A stretch of DNA of 64,000 nt from Canna indica (Eukaryota; Streptophyta; Magnoliopsida; Zingiberales; Cannaceae): positions 14,184,501 through 14,248,500 of the forward strand of contig CP136892.1 in NCBI GenBank assembly GCA_034359265.1. The letters are read 5' to 3'. Within the stretch, counting starts at the first letter, position 1. Every line of letters begins with the position of its first letter. Below are positions 12,805 to 24,839 of the stretch, one piece after another. Below the pieces are notes generated by a model. That model made no database searches, had not been told where the DNA came from, and saw only the letters and a list, made by a program, of their open reading frames with translations. The position numbers and the translations under genes are program-made.

Positions 12805-13231
12805 GATAGGAGAGGAGAGAAAAAAAAAATTATTGAAGAAGTATTTTGGAGTTTCATTTCGACTTGGATTGGTCGAAAAATTGACATGGAGGACGAAGGA
12901 GAAGATGTCAAATGGTAGATGTCGGCGCGGGCAAAGCATAGAAGAACAAAAAAAAATTGTGTTTAGTGCGTTGTTTCACCAAAATAACATATATATTATA
13001 TTATTCAATATTCTATTTTTGATGAAACAACGTACAATGGCATTAAAGGTACGCTACAAAAGTTTGTTCTTTTGGTCTTTTTTAAAAGAAAACGTAATGT
13101 ATAGAGTTTTTCCTACTCTATCTATCAACGAGATGATAATTTTTTTAAAAAATAATGTAATATATATATATTTTCTCCTATAGCTTTTTTTTATAAAAAG
13201 ATTTTATTAAGTGATAATATCAGAATTCGAC

Positions 13232-13768
13232 TAGGGATAGCAATAATAACCGTTTAATTGGGTACCCATGGATATTTACCCGTTTATGACGGGTATAAGG
13301 GTTAATATTCTACCCCGCAGGCATTTCGTGGGGTTTTTTTTTACCCGTTTATTATATGGGGCGGGTATGAATATTGTAGTACCCATACCCATGGGTACCC
13401 GTTACCCGTGGAAATAAATAAATTATAAAAACACTCCATATACATATACTAGAAGATATTATGTTGAAGACCTTATGTTTTAAGACATTATGTTAATATT
13501 GATAAATATTTATAATTTATATTTGAAGACCTTGTATTTATATTTGAAGACCTTGAGTTTATATTTGAATACCTTAATAAAATATTATAATTTATTAAAT
13601 GGGTACCCGCCAATATATATCCGTGGGGATTCGTCCCCCGCGGGAAATTAAATGGGTATCCATTTTTGATACCTAGGGGGAATTAAACGAGTAGCGGGTA
13701 CTCATATATTTCGCGAGGCAGGTAGCGGGTAGGCACTCCGTACCCGCCCCGCCCCGTTGACATCTCTA
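13232..13768. mobile_element. hAT-type MITE, second copy of the TAGGGATG family
   Basis: Starts TAGGGATAGCAATAATAACC and ends CCCCGTTGACATCTCTA, with the same subterminal GGGTACCC and CCCGCCCCGCCCCG words as the copy about 430 bp upstream and in the same orientation. Flanks AATTCGAC and GTCTCAAC share only half their bases, so a target duplication is degenerate at best. Non-coding. Confidence 0.6.
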
Positions 13769-13829
13769 GTCTCAACATATCCAACATATATATTCAGGTC
13801 AAAGATCCTTATCGAATCTGGAAGGCGAG

Positions 13830-14280
13830 TAGAAGGCCAAACAAAGGGGATGCTATCGAGTCACTTCATTGGGTGCCCAATGGGCAACTAAATTGATGTC
13901 CTTGTGAGAAAAAAAAATCAAGAAAATTACAATGCTTCAATTTACATATGACCCCCCATAGTATATTATATAACTTCCAAGGGAATTTGTTGTTGTTGCA
14001 ATGCTTCAATGATTGTTTTAGAGTTCGACTAAGAAATAACTTTGTCCAGCTTGTGTGATGTCACATATTTAGCAATTGTTTCAATGGTTAGATCCTCTCG
14101 ATAGACAATATCTTTAGGTTGTGTCCAGCGTGCTTCAGCCTATAAGCAAACTCCTCGGTGGTTCCTACAATAAACGATATACCACAATTATAAGTATGCT
14201 TCTATTCTTTTAGCATGGAAGCAAGTGAAGGAAATTGAAGAATATGAATTAAATCCAAAAACCAAGAATATTCATGCTAA
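13830..14280 (-). pseudogene. Possible RNase H-like (RVT_3) remnant
   Basis: Read on the - strand, this stretch contains an ESNSKTIIEAL-like segment and neighbouring residues reminiscent of the plant RNase H-like RVT_3 domain, broken by stops. It lies just outside the left target duplication of the adjacent LINE. Weak similarity by eye only. Confidence 0.25.
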
Positions 14281-14370
14281 ATCATTAAGAACGAAAGCTA
14301 GAGAAGCGTCAAAGATGAGTTAATTGTTGAGCCAGGAGATGAGTGGTAAGTCTTCGAGTGGAAGAGCGGA

Positions 14371-16924
14371 GTGTCTCACTCCGACGAGGGTCGTTGCAGG
14401 CAAGGCTCCTTAACAGCCTTGGACATTGATGTCCCGACGTCAGATTACATCTTCCTCCCGACGAGTGACCTTTGCTTCGGCTCCAAAGCCCTCCTCGTCG
14501 GCGTGGATCAACGACGGACGCTCTTTCGCGCAGACCGTGAGGCTGGGCTGCCCTGCTAAGCCATCGGCCCTTGTTCGTGTGGCTTTTTCTTCTGCGCCTG
14601 TCCGTGTCCACCCCGCCGCCACCTCACCGGAGCAATCACCCTCCAAATAAGATTTGGTTGCTTCTCTACGTAGTCGGGACCGCTGCTTTAACTGTTTGGA
14701 TGTTGGTCACTTGGCTCGTCACTGCGTCAACAAGAGAGTTTGCTTTCTCTGCCACCGTGCTGGACACTCTCGTCGGTCATGCAACGCCTACCGTCAAGCA
14801 GGTCCATCTTCTCAGAAGTTCGGTCTCCATGTAGGTTTAAACTCAGCCATGTCAGCTTCTCATAACTTCGAATCTCAACTACCTGTGTATACTGCATTTA
14901 CTCCAGATATTGTGGCTTCTTTATTTAAATCGGCCCCGGGGTGGCACTGCTTCTTCGCACCCGACTGTAAGCTCTCATTCTACACCTTCCTCCCCCGCTC
15001 TTTCTCTTCCCAAGCGCGGCTCGATGGCTAATAGGTCGGAGAATATCTGGGTGTTGGTGCCAAACTCTTCTTCCACTGTCGAGCGCGCTCGGTATCTAAA
15101 TGGCAAATGTGTGCTCGTCACTGCACGAGGTCAACTTCATCAATAAGCTGACGTTGCGGGGTTTCTCGTGAGGCAGTTCCACGATTATCATCATCACCTT
15201 CAGCATTGGAAGCAGAGGAAGATGGCCGACGGGAGGTTCTTGATCACCACACCTGAGGCCGAAGGATCTTACTACAAGAGAAGGCTTATCCGGTCGGTAC
15301 AAATTTGGTGGAATCATGTTCTGCTCCAAATCGAGGATTGGAAGCAAGACGAGCTCTACTTGACTGTGTTGCCGCTAGAGCTGCTCGTCGGGCTTGAGCT
15401 GTGTGGACTGTCGATTATGTTCTGTAACACTGACATTGTGATCGCTTTGACAAGTCCGTTCTCTTGCTTTGAGGCCTTGGCGGAATCATCTCTCGATTGG
15501 TCAGACATCTCTTCCTGTAAGGTGCAGGTGAGAGTGCGAGCGCTCCATCTCATTCCACGCTTCATGATCGTGGAATCGCATGGCAGCAATGGGTGGCCGG
15601 AGATGGAGAAACTCCTGGGCCGCAACCCGCCGAACGGGAGGACGGAGGTGAAGACAACACTAGTTCGGATGCCAGCTTTGAATGGACCCGTTGGAAGAGC
15701 ACTCGACGCCCGAAGGAAATGGATCCAATCATTTTTCGATGAGCTCGGATGCGCATAGCACTACTCCATCGGGTCTAAGGTCTCAACGGTCTCACCCCGG
15801 CGGACTTGGCTCCGTCGGTGCCTTGATTGCCCGTAGACCACATGTAGACTCCGCTCTAAAGCTAAAAGCAGTGAAGATGGCGACCACTCCGGCGGTCGAA
15901 CTCCTCCGAAGTTCGCCACCACCCCTGGCTGTTCATTCGCTTCGAGGAAATCGTCCTTCTCCTCCATTTGGGGTGGTTGCAGGGCCCTGCGCCCTTTGGA
16001 ACTCTGGTCATGTTTCCTCTTTGGTGATTCATGAATAGGGTATTCCGCCGGCGACTACCTACGCGAATACCAAGTCGAATTCGAGAGATTTGCCTCCTAG
16101 GAGAAGGTTTGGTTTGCCAGAAGATCTTTTTCGGATATCTTGGTAAAGATTGGAGGCTTTTCTATTTTGATGCTAAATGGAGCTGCAGCTGAGCTGCTCT
16201 CCTTTATGGTCCGCAGCACGAAGGAGGGTGTTTCCAGTTTTTTCAGCAGATGTGGAGGAGTATTAAAAGTAGATGCACGTCGCACGTGTCTTTGGCGTGG
16301 GCAGCTTACTTTTCTGGGTTTGGTTGACAGCTAGAAATTTCGGATCCGCACGCTAGGAGGGCCTTCGGTGGATACCCGTTTGACCTGCTAAGGCTGGTGG
16401 TCCACGGGTTCGACTAGACTCGGGTCCCAGCTTTAGAGCTGGCTAAGTGTGCTTACTCCTCGAGTTGTGTTCCAGAGACTGCGGTTGACCGAGGCCAGTA
16501 ATCCTCTGCACCGCCTCCTCAGGGCTCGGACTTGGTCGCTTCGTTTGGGCCGGGCCAAGTTGGCGAGCATGCTGGGACTTATTTGCCCATGAGGTCTTCC
16601 CCTGCTAACGTGGGCCTGCAATAGGCCTATTCGGACCGTAACAAAAGAGGGAGGGTCTACAAAAGGAAGACTAAAATTCGGAAACCCACTGTAGTGCGCA
16701 GGAGATCTTGTATCACTGGAAAGATTTGCAAGCCTTCTCTTCAGAATGCTTCACTAATCAAAGCCGCTAGAAATGAAGGAGCCATAAATGATGCTAGTGT
16801 TTCAGCTAAGGGGAGGGACAAATCGGATCGCTTGGGATCCTTCGTATTTGACATGGGGAATGCACTGGATACAGCTCTACTTCATGATATAGAATTGAAG
16901 CTCTGGGATTTGAACGTGTTGTAA
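14371..16924 (+). pseudogene. LINE ORF1 (nucleic-acid-binding protein), broken
   Basis: The 5' part encodes a Ser/Pro-rich leader with DGRSFAQTV, then two CCHC zinc knuckles, CFNCLDVGHLARHC (14684-14725) and CFLCHRAGHSRRSC (14741-14782). A region around 15370-15570 has VGLELCGLS and ALHLIPRFMIVE segments alignable with the ORF1-like region of the LINE at 41542-43203. Downstream is a low-complexity, frame-broken tail. Reading requires several frame changes, so no single product can be made. The knuckles lie N-terminal to the conserved domain, opposite to the usual plant L1 order as I know it. Confidence 0.75.
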
Positions 16925-17024
16925 GCGAAGACAGGGTCATCCGGGCCCTGGGGGTGGTGGCCGCGTAATTCGCGGGTGTCTCACTTTTGGTCGTGTAGTT
17001 GCTGTCATGTAGTCAGCTTTTTGC

Positions 17025-20000
17025 ATGTTTCTCAAATTTTGTGCACTGTTTTGGAACGTTAGAGGTCTCAATCGACTTTCTAAAGGTTATATGGTGAAGC
17101 AAGTAGTCAGGGAAACTAGATGTAGTCTTTTCTTTTTATCTGAGGCAAAGCTGAATGCTTGCCCTAGAAGAATTGTTAGGCAATTGTCAGGGTTTCATTC
17201 TACTGATAATTTCTAAGTTATTAATGCATCTGGGCTTTCAGGCAGTCTTCTTGCTGTGTGGGATTCTTCGATTTGGTCTTGTACAAATTGTATTAACGGG
17301 GAGTGGTCCATCCAATTGTTCCTTAAACATCGTCTTTCTGACTTTGCTTTTCTTGTGGTTGGGGTTTATGGGCCTCCGAGTCGTATCGCAGAGCTTCCTT
17401 TCTCTAGGAGCTGCGTCAGATTTTTACTAACAACCTTGAGCCTATTCTAGCCGCAGGAGATTTTAACATTACTTTGCATAATGGGGAAAGAATGAATTGT
17501 GTTGGAAATGCTGTTGACTCCAAGAGATTCTCAAAATTGATCGCTAACAACGGCCTCTTGGATTTTCCCATTTTCGGAAACTTGTACTCTTGGACGAACA
17601 ACCAGCACCCTTCGGCTCTGGCCAAATTAGATCGGATTCTGATCAACAAAAACTTGGCAACTTTTTTTCTTTTGTTAGTGGCTTCATATGGTAATCGGAG
17701 GCTATCAGATCATAATCCATTAATCTGGCAATCCTCTTCCCAAATAGATTTTATTCGAAGACCTTTCCGAATCGAGGTAGGGTGGTTGAATAGTGATCAG
17801 TTCTTTAGCATCATTCAAGCAGGGCTGGTCTCTCCTTACACTGCCTCCTACTTCCCCCACTCGGGTTCGCCATTGGACAGATGGCTATCACTGTGAGAAC
17901 CCCTCAGGCGTATCATTTTGGATTGGGATAAACTCAGACGTGTCTCCTGGTCTAAGCATAGAGTTGAGATTGAATCTCGCATCAGTGCTTTGAATTCTAT
18001 GGCGGATTCTGGATCTATTTCAGAGGCGGAAATCGAGGAGCTTAAAGGACTTAATGGGGTTCTTGATAAATGTTACAGCGATACTTGTACGTATTGGGGG
18101 CAGAGAGCTAAGAAGAGATGGATGAAAGATGGCGACCATAACACGCGTTACTTTCATTTATGTGCTTCCTACCGAAGAAAGACCAACTAGATTGCTTCTA
18201 TTTGACAGTGTGGGTCACTCACCTCTGATGATAAAAGAATTGCTTATGCGTTTAGGGATTACTATGCAATCTTGCTCGGGAAGGAAATTAAACCTCTCCT
18301 ACAAGTCAAATGGAATCTTATTTACGAGCCTCACGGCCCGAACCTTCATTGTTTGAAGTAATTAAGGCGGGCAAAAACTTCAAGTCCCCGGGACCGGACG
18401 ATCTTAATATGAAATTCTACAAGAAGTTTTGGTCAATCATCGGGAACCAGGTGCTAGATATTCTACTTCAGATGCAGGTGGACCCGGATAGCATGTTCTG
18501 CATCAACAAGGCAAATATCATTCTCATTCCTAAGACTCAAGGAGCCAATGAAGTTGGCGGCTTCAGACCTATTAGTTTGGAAAATAGCATCATCAAGATT
18601 TTTTCCAAGCTGCTTGCCAATCGTTTGGCGACGTTTATAGTTGATCTGATCGATAATAAACAAGGGGCCTTCACCTGGGGCCGGAGCACTCTGGACTGCT
18701 TCATGACTGCTGCGGAGACTGTGTGCGGTTGTCGTAAAAATAATCCAGATGTTTGTCTCATCAAGGTCGATTTCGAAAAGGCTTTCGATTCGGTCAATTG
18801 GCTATTTATCATTCAGCTGCTCAGGGCCAGAGGCTTTCGTCCCAGGTGGATTTCTTGGATACAGAATCTCCTGCACACTGCAGAATCTTCCATTATTATT
18901 AACGGTAGAGAAGGTAGGACTTTTAAACACAAAAGAGGGCTTAGACAATGTAACCCTTTATCATCTTTGCTCTTCATTTTGGTGACAGACGTTCTCTCAA
19001 GGCTCGTGTCCAGGGCGGCTACCTCGGGCATTATTTCAGGCGCTCTTGAGTAGTTCGTGGAGAGTGGGATTACTCACATCCTTTTCGCAGATGATCTACT
19101 CCTCTTCAACAAAGCTTTCGATGACAGTTTATCTTCTTTTGGCCTCTTACTTAAATGCTTCAACCTATGCACCGATCTAAAGCTCAACTTACCAAAAACC
19201 AAGGTTATACATTTAGGAAGGGATGTTTCGAAGGCAGAGCATGCGGCGACCAGATTGGGCTGCTCCACGGGTGCTTTCCCGCTTGACTATTTGGGGCTAC
19301 CCCTGCGTTCGGACAGCTTGATGAAGGCTGACTAGACTAAGGTTATCACAAGATTGGATCGCTCGCTGGCTTCTTGGCAAGGGTCTCTTCTTTTCAGAGC
19401 TGGGCGCTTGACCCTCCTGAACAACGTCCTTACGAGCCAGGTTTCATATATCTTCTCGATCTACAAGGCTCTGTGTTGGGTCTTAAAGCAGACAGATAGA
19501 AGAAGGAGAATTTTCTTCTTGATGGGAAAGCAAGAGGCCGACATCAGGGGAAAATGCTTGGTTGGGTGGAACGCCCTCACATGGAGCAGATCCGAGGGCG
19601 GCTTGGGGATTCTGGATTTATCATCGCATAACCTCGCAAGACTAGGAAAATGGATATGGAAACTTCTACAGCCTGAGGGCATGCCTTGGAGGGAGATTCT
19701 GCTGGCTCTTTTCCCTAGATTGCGGTTTCTTAGTCGGGCTGACCGTCAAAGACTATCCCCTATTTGTAAGGAAATTTGCAATCTTTTCAACATTTACAAG
19801 ATCTCTTTATTCTATCAGGTGGGCGAGGTCTCCTCCTTCCGCTTCTGGCACGATCCATGGCTAAAAGGTGAGAGATTAAAAAGCAGGCACTCTACTCTGT
19901 TCTCGGCTGCTTGTAACCAAGATATCTCTATTGACGCGACGAAATCAAGGGCACCTTCTGGCGAGGTAACCGGTTGATCCATTCAGTTCAGATATCTTGT

Positions 20001-20580
20001 CCCTACACATCTACTTCATAAGTTGGCTGAGGATCTAGCCCCTTTTTTGCACTGTTCGGGTTCAGACAGGTACGGTTGGAGGTGGAATAGTGATGGGATT
20101 TTCTCGACGAGTTCTCTATACCGGCTGCTGAACTTCGGAGGGACTACGGACCCTTGGGTATCTTTCTTATGGCAAAGTAACTTTCCTCCGGTTGTATCTT
20201 TGAATAATTGGTTGATCAAGAAAAAAAAGACTCCCCACGAGAGACAGACCGATTAAGCATAACGTCACAGTTCCAGCTTCTTGCACTCTCTGCAACAATG
20301 GCAACGAATCTCATTCTCACCTTTTCAGAGACTGTACCTTCACCCGACAAGGTTAGAGAATCTTCTTACGAATTTCGCGGTCGGTTTTTTTCCCAATTGC
20401 CTACAAACCTTAGGAGACCATGCATACTATGCGGACCAGGGCGGAGAAAAGGCGCTTCCGTCTGGCGAAGATTTGGAGATCCAAGATTTGGCATGAGCGG
20501 AATTTGAGAATCTTCGAGAACAACTCTAGATCTTTCTGTGAGCTTGCCGCGGAGGCCTCGACTAGCTTTAGTTCTTTAGC
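17025..20580 (+). pseudogene. LINE ORF2 (endonuclease-reverse transcriptase), broken
   Basis: An APE-type endonuclease starts with FWNVRGLNRLSKG near 17050, followed by AGDFNITLH (about 17455) and SDHNPLIW (about 17707). The reverse transcriptase spans about 18310-19330 with SPGPDDLNMKFYKKFW, GGFRPISLENSIIKIFSK, VDFEKAFDSVNW (about 18766) and the catalytic LFADDLLLF at 19081-19107. A C-terminal part with SWQGSLLFRAGRLTLLNNV, GGLGILDLSSHNLARLGKW and a zinc-binding segment (CTLCNNG near 20280) follows. In-frame stops (for example near 17215, 18190, 19051 and 19333) and frameshifts disable it. Catalytic Asp residues of the RT are still present. Confidence 0.9.
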
Positions 20581-20753
20581 TTGATTTTCTATTGTGGGAC
20601 TCGTGTGAGCATATCGTGCGTTGTCTTTTGTTTTCGTTTTTTCTTTTTCTTTTTTCTATCTATGTTTTCTTTCCCCCTCCCATTTGTATCATTTCATAAC
20701 TCTTGAATAGAATACAAGTTTCTTTGGTCAAAAAAAAAATCATTAAGAACGAT

Positions 20754-22210
20754 AAGAACGGAAGCGTACCCGATTCCATCACACAAATTTCGAAGACGGA
20801 TTGGACTTCCAAGTCAACACGTGAGCCCGTACAAACGCACAATGAGAGATGGGGATTTCAGATGTGAGGAACTAAGCGCGTGACTCGGGGACCATAATCC
20901 CTCTTTATATAGAGAAAATTAGAAGTTGGTAAATTACCGTTTCGCCCATCATGAAACTGTAATATTATCACTATAGTATATGTGCATAGATAATTATTCC
21001 CATAATTATGAAATGGTACAAGGCCTAATAATAAACATTATTAGATCACCTTTTAATCGGCCAATCAAATTGATAGCGTAATCACGTACCAATAAATATA
21101 ATATTGGTCCATAATAATTATTAAACAGATAATCTAACAGCCAGGCCAGAAAGATTTGAGGTACTTGATAGTCAAACCATATCATTTTGAAACAACCTTA
21201 ATTAAACAATCTTTTTATATACTAATCATATATCACTTTCAAACAATATCATTTTGAAAGTGCAAGCCCTTCAATCTCTCATGTACTGTGATATTTATTT
21301 GTTGATGTTTCTTTTCAGTGAAATGTTGAATACTTCATGTACTTTTTTCTTTTTTTACAGGGGATTTTATATATTTATCATTTTAAAATATAGGAATTAT
21401 ATATTTATCATTTTAAAATATAGGAATTATATATTTACCTTTACAAGATACTATTTATTTATTTTTAAGGATATATACTTTTTTATATCACCTCTCATCT
21501 TTTACGTTAATTATCCTGAGGTGTGCAGAGACCATCTTAGAGTATAAAACTAGCAATTAGTGGATCATAATAAATTAACTTTGCCTACCTCTTTAATTAC
21601 TTTTGAAGAAAACAATGGCGCATTCTTAATTTGGGGCATCTACAATCTGTCAATCTGTAATCTTCATGATCATTGGATGCTTCTGAGAATTTTACAAGCT
21701 GTGCAGTACTTTTTCTTGATGATTTGGAATCTTTTATCTTGTCCTAGTGTATGTTTTGCATGTTACTAGCTACCAGTATGAGATTTAGCCTTTACCAATT
21801 TGCATGTTACTTTTGGATGTTAACATCTTTCATGCAGTGCTCAGGATTATAAGTATACTTCACATTCAGACAAATTAAGGTTAATTTGCTCTGCCTGGTG
21901 GTCAAAGATCCTCGCCTCTTTGATAAAAGCAGGTTCTTCCTGCTCCTATTTCCATCAGCAAAACCCTAGGACTCCGGTATGTTTTCAGAATGGAATTTCA
22001 CCAGCTATCAAGGTCTTTGCATCTCAGATGTGCTTTCGCAAGAATCAATTAAATTTCAAGATCTTTTTTTTTTTGGATAATGTATCAATCTACCGTCATT
22101 AACTTTCAAAAATGAGAACCAACTAAAAAGACAAAAAAACACAGAATTATGTGGAAGGAGTTTTCTGAATGCTGCGAAGAAGTATAGTTTCATCCTACTG
22201 TTAACAAACG
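20754..22210. other. AT-rich spacer between two LINEs
   Basis: No gene recognised. It holds a perfect 30-bp tandem duplication at 21371-21430 and AT-rich sequence with ttttaaaatata words also seen in the inverted-repeat element near 48927. Short open frames here have low-complexity, phenylalanine-rich products and no domain. Confidence 0.55.
21371..21430. repeat. Perfect 30-bp tandem duplication
   Basis: Two identical 30-bp units beginning atatttatcattttaaaata are adjacent at 21371-21400 and 21401-21430, followed by a partial third. AT-rich, non-coding context. Confidence 0.85.
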
Positions 22211-22211
22211 C

Positions 22212-24830
22212 TCTTTTTTTTAAGGAAAAAAATTTACATCCATTTCAAGAGAATTGAACATAATACAAATCTAGGGGGAGAAATATAGAAAAATTCAGAA
22301 AGAACAAGAAGACCAAACTACAAAATAGTCACAAAACAGCCTAATTGTAAATGCATAAAAACCTAGCAGCCCTCGTGGCCAGGCTAAACTCCGTTGAAGT
22401 GTTGCTTTGGAAGCAACGGTTGTTCCATTCAAACCAAATGAACCAAAACCAAATGAGAAGGGGACGGAACCTCAACCTGGCTTCTTTCCGCACCCGAGAG
22501 TTTGTGTTGTTCAAGGCCTCCAACGCAAAAGGAACCATTTATTCTATATGGAGGAGAGGAAGTGCAACCACCCAACACAAGAGAACTCGCAGCTACCAGA
22601 AATGTGGTCATGAGATTTCGTGTGCGTCTCACAGAGCATGCAAGTAGTGTCCACTTGAATGCTCATATGATCCAATCTATCTCTAGTGGGAAGTCTCTTT
22701 CGAACTTGAATCCATCCAAATAATGACACCTTTGGTGGTATGTTCTACTGCCAGAGGAACGTGTGATACCTATCTTGGGTGCCCCGAGAAATAAGAAGTC
22801 GATAGAGTGATTTTGTGGAGAAGAACCCCTCCTTGGTCTACCTCCAAAGAATTAAGTCTGCCCCTATGCCTTGTTGGATGACTTGCAAATCTTCTTGAAG
22901 GTTTAATAAGTTGCTCGTATCGATGAGAGACAAGAATTCAATGTTCCAACCCAGGAATAATCCATGCTGATCCGTTGGAAGATGTTATAATACCTATCTA
23001 ACAAGCATTCTCCATTACTCCATTGGTCTTTCCACAGCTTGACATCTGTGCCTTCACCCACCTAATATCGGATACTAGAGATGAAAATAGGCAGCAACTT
23101 AGCAACGTCTCTCCATACCGGAGAAAGGTCTTGTACTCTCTAATTTTTCGACCATCCTCGACCGTCTCCAAGTGTTGCAATCACAACTAGAATCCATGGT
23201 AGTTTCATCTTGTTAGTGTTGATTTTTTATGAGATTGGCTATATATATTTGGCAAAAGTACTCCTGGTTAATTCTCAGTCAACTAGGAGAAGTTCTGCTT
23301 ATATTGAATGATTGTTTCAACTGTGTGAGGACAGTTTCAACTGCTCCTGTAATCTATAAATTTCAGGATAAGGATGCAACGAATGAGGACTTTCTTTGTT
23401 ACCTACAGATATGATGACTCTTGGTCTGCAATATTAATTTTGATTCTCTTTGTTGTCTCTAATATTTTTAATCATCATTAATTATTTTATTGCTCGATAA
23501 ACTTTATGAGTAGAGGTGAGGTCCTCTTTAATATTTTCGGGCGTTATTCCTTTGATCTTTATGGTCATTATGATTTGGTAATGACTGTTTGTTTTGAACT
23601 GATGACTGTTGGTTATTGAACTGATGGTATCAATAGTTATGTTGGCATGATTCATATCTATTAGTTATCACATATAAATTCCGGTGGAAAGATCTGATTT
23701 ATCAACTATGTGTGTGTACATTGTGTTGTCAGTTATTTAGAAGAGTTAAGACTGTTGAGTGCAAGACATCAACAATCTGCCTTTCTTATCTTCGAGTGAA
23801 GATGGTTTCGGGCTAATAACTCGCTACAATACAAGGATTGTGTGGAGGACGGAACTTTGTGGCTGGGATGTCATAGAGAGGCAAGTTGGTATGTACTTGT
23901 AATAGCAAATAAGTTTTTTGTTATTTTCATTTCACTGTAGTATTGGTAGTCAGATTTCGGATGTGAAATCATGAGGACTTATATTGTACTTATTGAGAGT
24001 GGATTGGGCATCTGTCCGGTGAGTGCCCCGTAGATTAGGTAATAAATTTTGTCACTAAACTACGTAAATAAATCTTTTGTGTTTGTGTGTGATTTTTATT
24101 TTGGTTCTTACTTTGTTACTAGTAACAGTTGCAACTTTTTATTCAATTGTCCTTAACAAAAGTTTCCTTAGATACCTATATTGTTACATCCTATGAACCA
24201 GTTTCCAAAGCAAGGAGCCAAGTCGAACAAGGTTAGCTCAAGAATCCCCAGACCACCCTCTTCCTTAGGGCAAGTTATATGATCTCAACGAACTAGTGAA
24301 AGACCCTTTCCAGAATGAAGTCATTTCTAGTCCAAAAGAAAGATTGACACCTCTTGTCAATTGCTCTGACAACCCAACTAGGTGCCTTGAAAATCGAAAG
24401 CATGTAGATGGATTGAGAGGTGAGCACGCTATTGATCAGAGTTAACCTCCCTGCCCTAGAAAGTAATTTTCCTTTCCAGTTGTTCAGTTGGTGATAAATT
24501 TTGGAGATAAGTCCTCTCCAATCATCCTTGCAAGGGGGCTGCATCTTGAAGGAAGGTCCAGATAAGCTAGAGGTAACTCCCCTCCTAAGCAGCTGAAAAC
24601 TTCAGCGAGCAAATCAGCTATGGAAGAATTCCCTCCCAAATGTATCAACCTAGTCTTATTCACATTCGTTTTGAGTCTCGTGGCCAGTTCAAAGAAAAAT
24701 AAGAGCCGACGTAGATTCTTGATGTTGTTTAAATCACATGTGCTGAAAAGCACCAAGTTGTCACAAATCAATTGTTTAGTGCGGAAGAATCCATGCGGCA
24801 CCCTTGCTTCACGTGCAAGGGATCAGCCTT
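22212..24830 (-). mobile_element. 5'-truncated L1-type LINE remnant, interrupted
   Basis: On the - strand, RT-derived sequence runs from about 24830 (NLVLFSTCDLNNIKNLR, a decayed FADD-LLLF region, and NWKGKLLSRAGRLTLINSV) to about 24190. After a break it resumes at about 23210 with WRDVAKLLPIF- and zinc-binding-like sequence (MLCETHTKSHDHI near 22600) and a final WFEWNNRCFQ segment. A T-run at 22212-22219 marks the poly-A tail. Most of the RT, the endonuclease and ORF1 are missing. The 23210-24190 interval looks inserted. Confidence 0.75.
23210..24190. mobile_element. Unclassified insertion inside the LINE remnant, possibly an LTR
   Basis: About 980 bp interrupts the LINE reading. It begins near TGTTAGTGTTGA and ends near CCTTAACA, compatible with TG...CA LTR ends, but I found no matching target duplication and no coding sequence. 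The LTR identity is therefore only a suggestion. Confidence 0.3.
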
Positions 24831-24839
24831 AAGCCAATC

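Larger units (their letters stand above)
14295..20738 (+). mobile_element. Near-full-length L1-type LINE retrotransposon (inactivated)
   Basis: About 6.44 kb with an ORF1 region (zinc knuckles), an ORF2 region (endonuclease, reverse transcriptase, zinc-binding C-terminus) and a 3' poly-A run at 20730-20739. It is flanked by the 14-bp duplication ATCATTAAGAACGA at 14281-14294 and 20739-20752. The duplication is perfect, implying a fairly recent target-primed insertion, but both ORFs are broken by stops and frameshifts, so it cannot now move by itself. GC content is visibly higher than in the surroundings. It sits between the HVA22 upstream region and the next LINE remnant. Confidence 0.92.
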
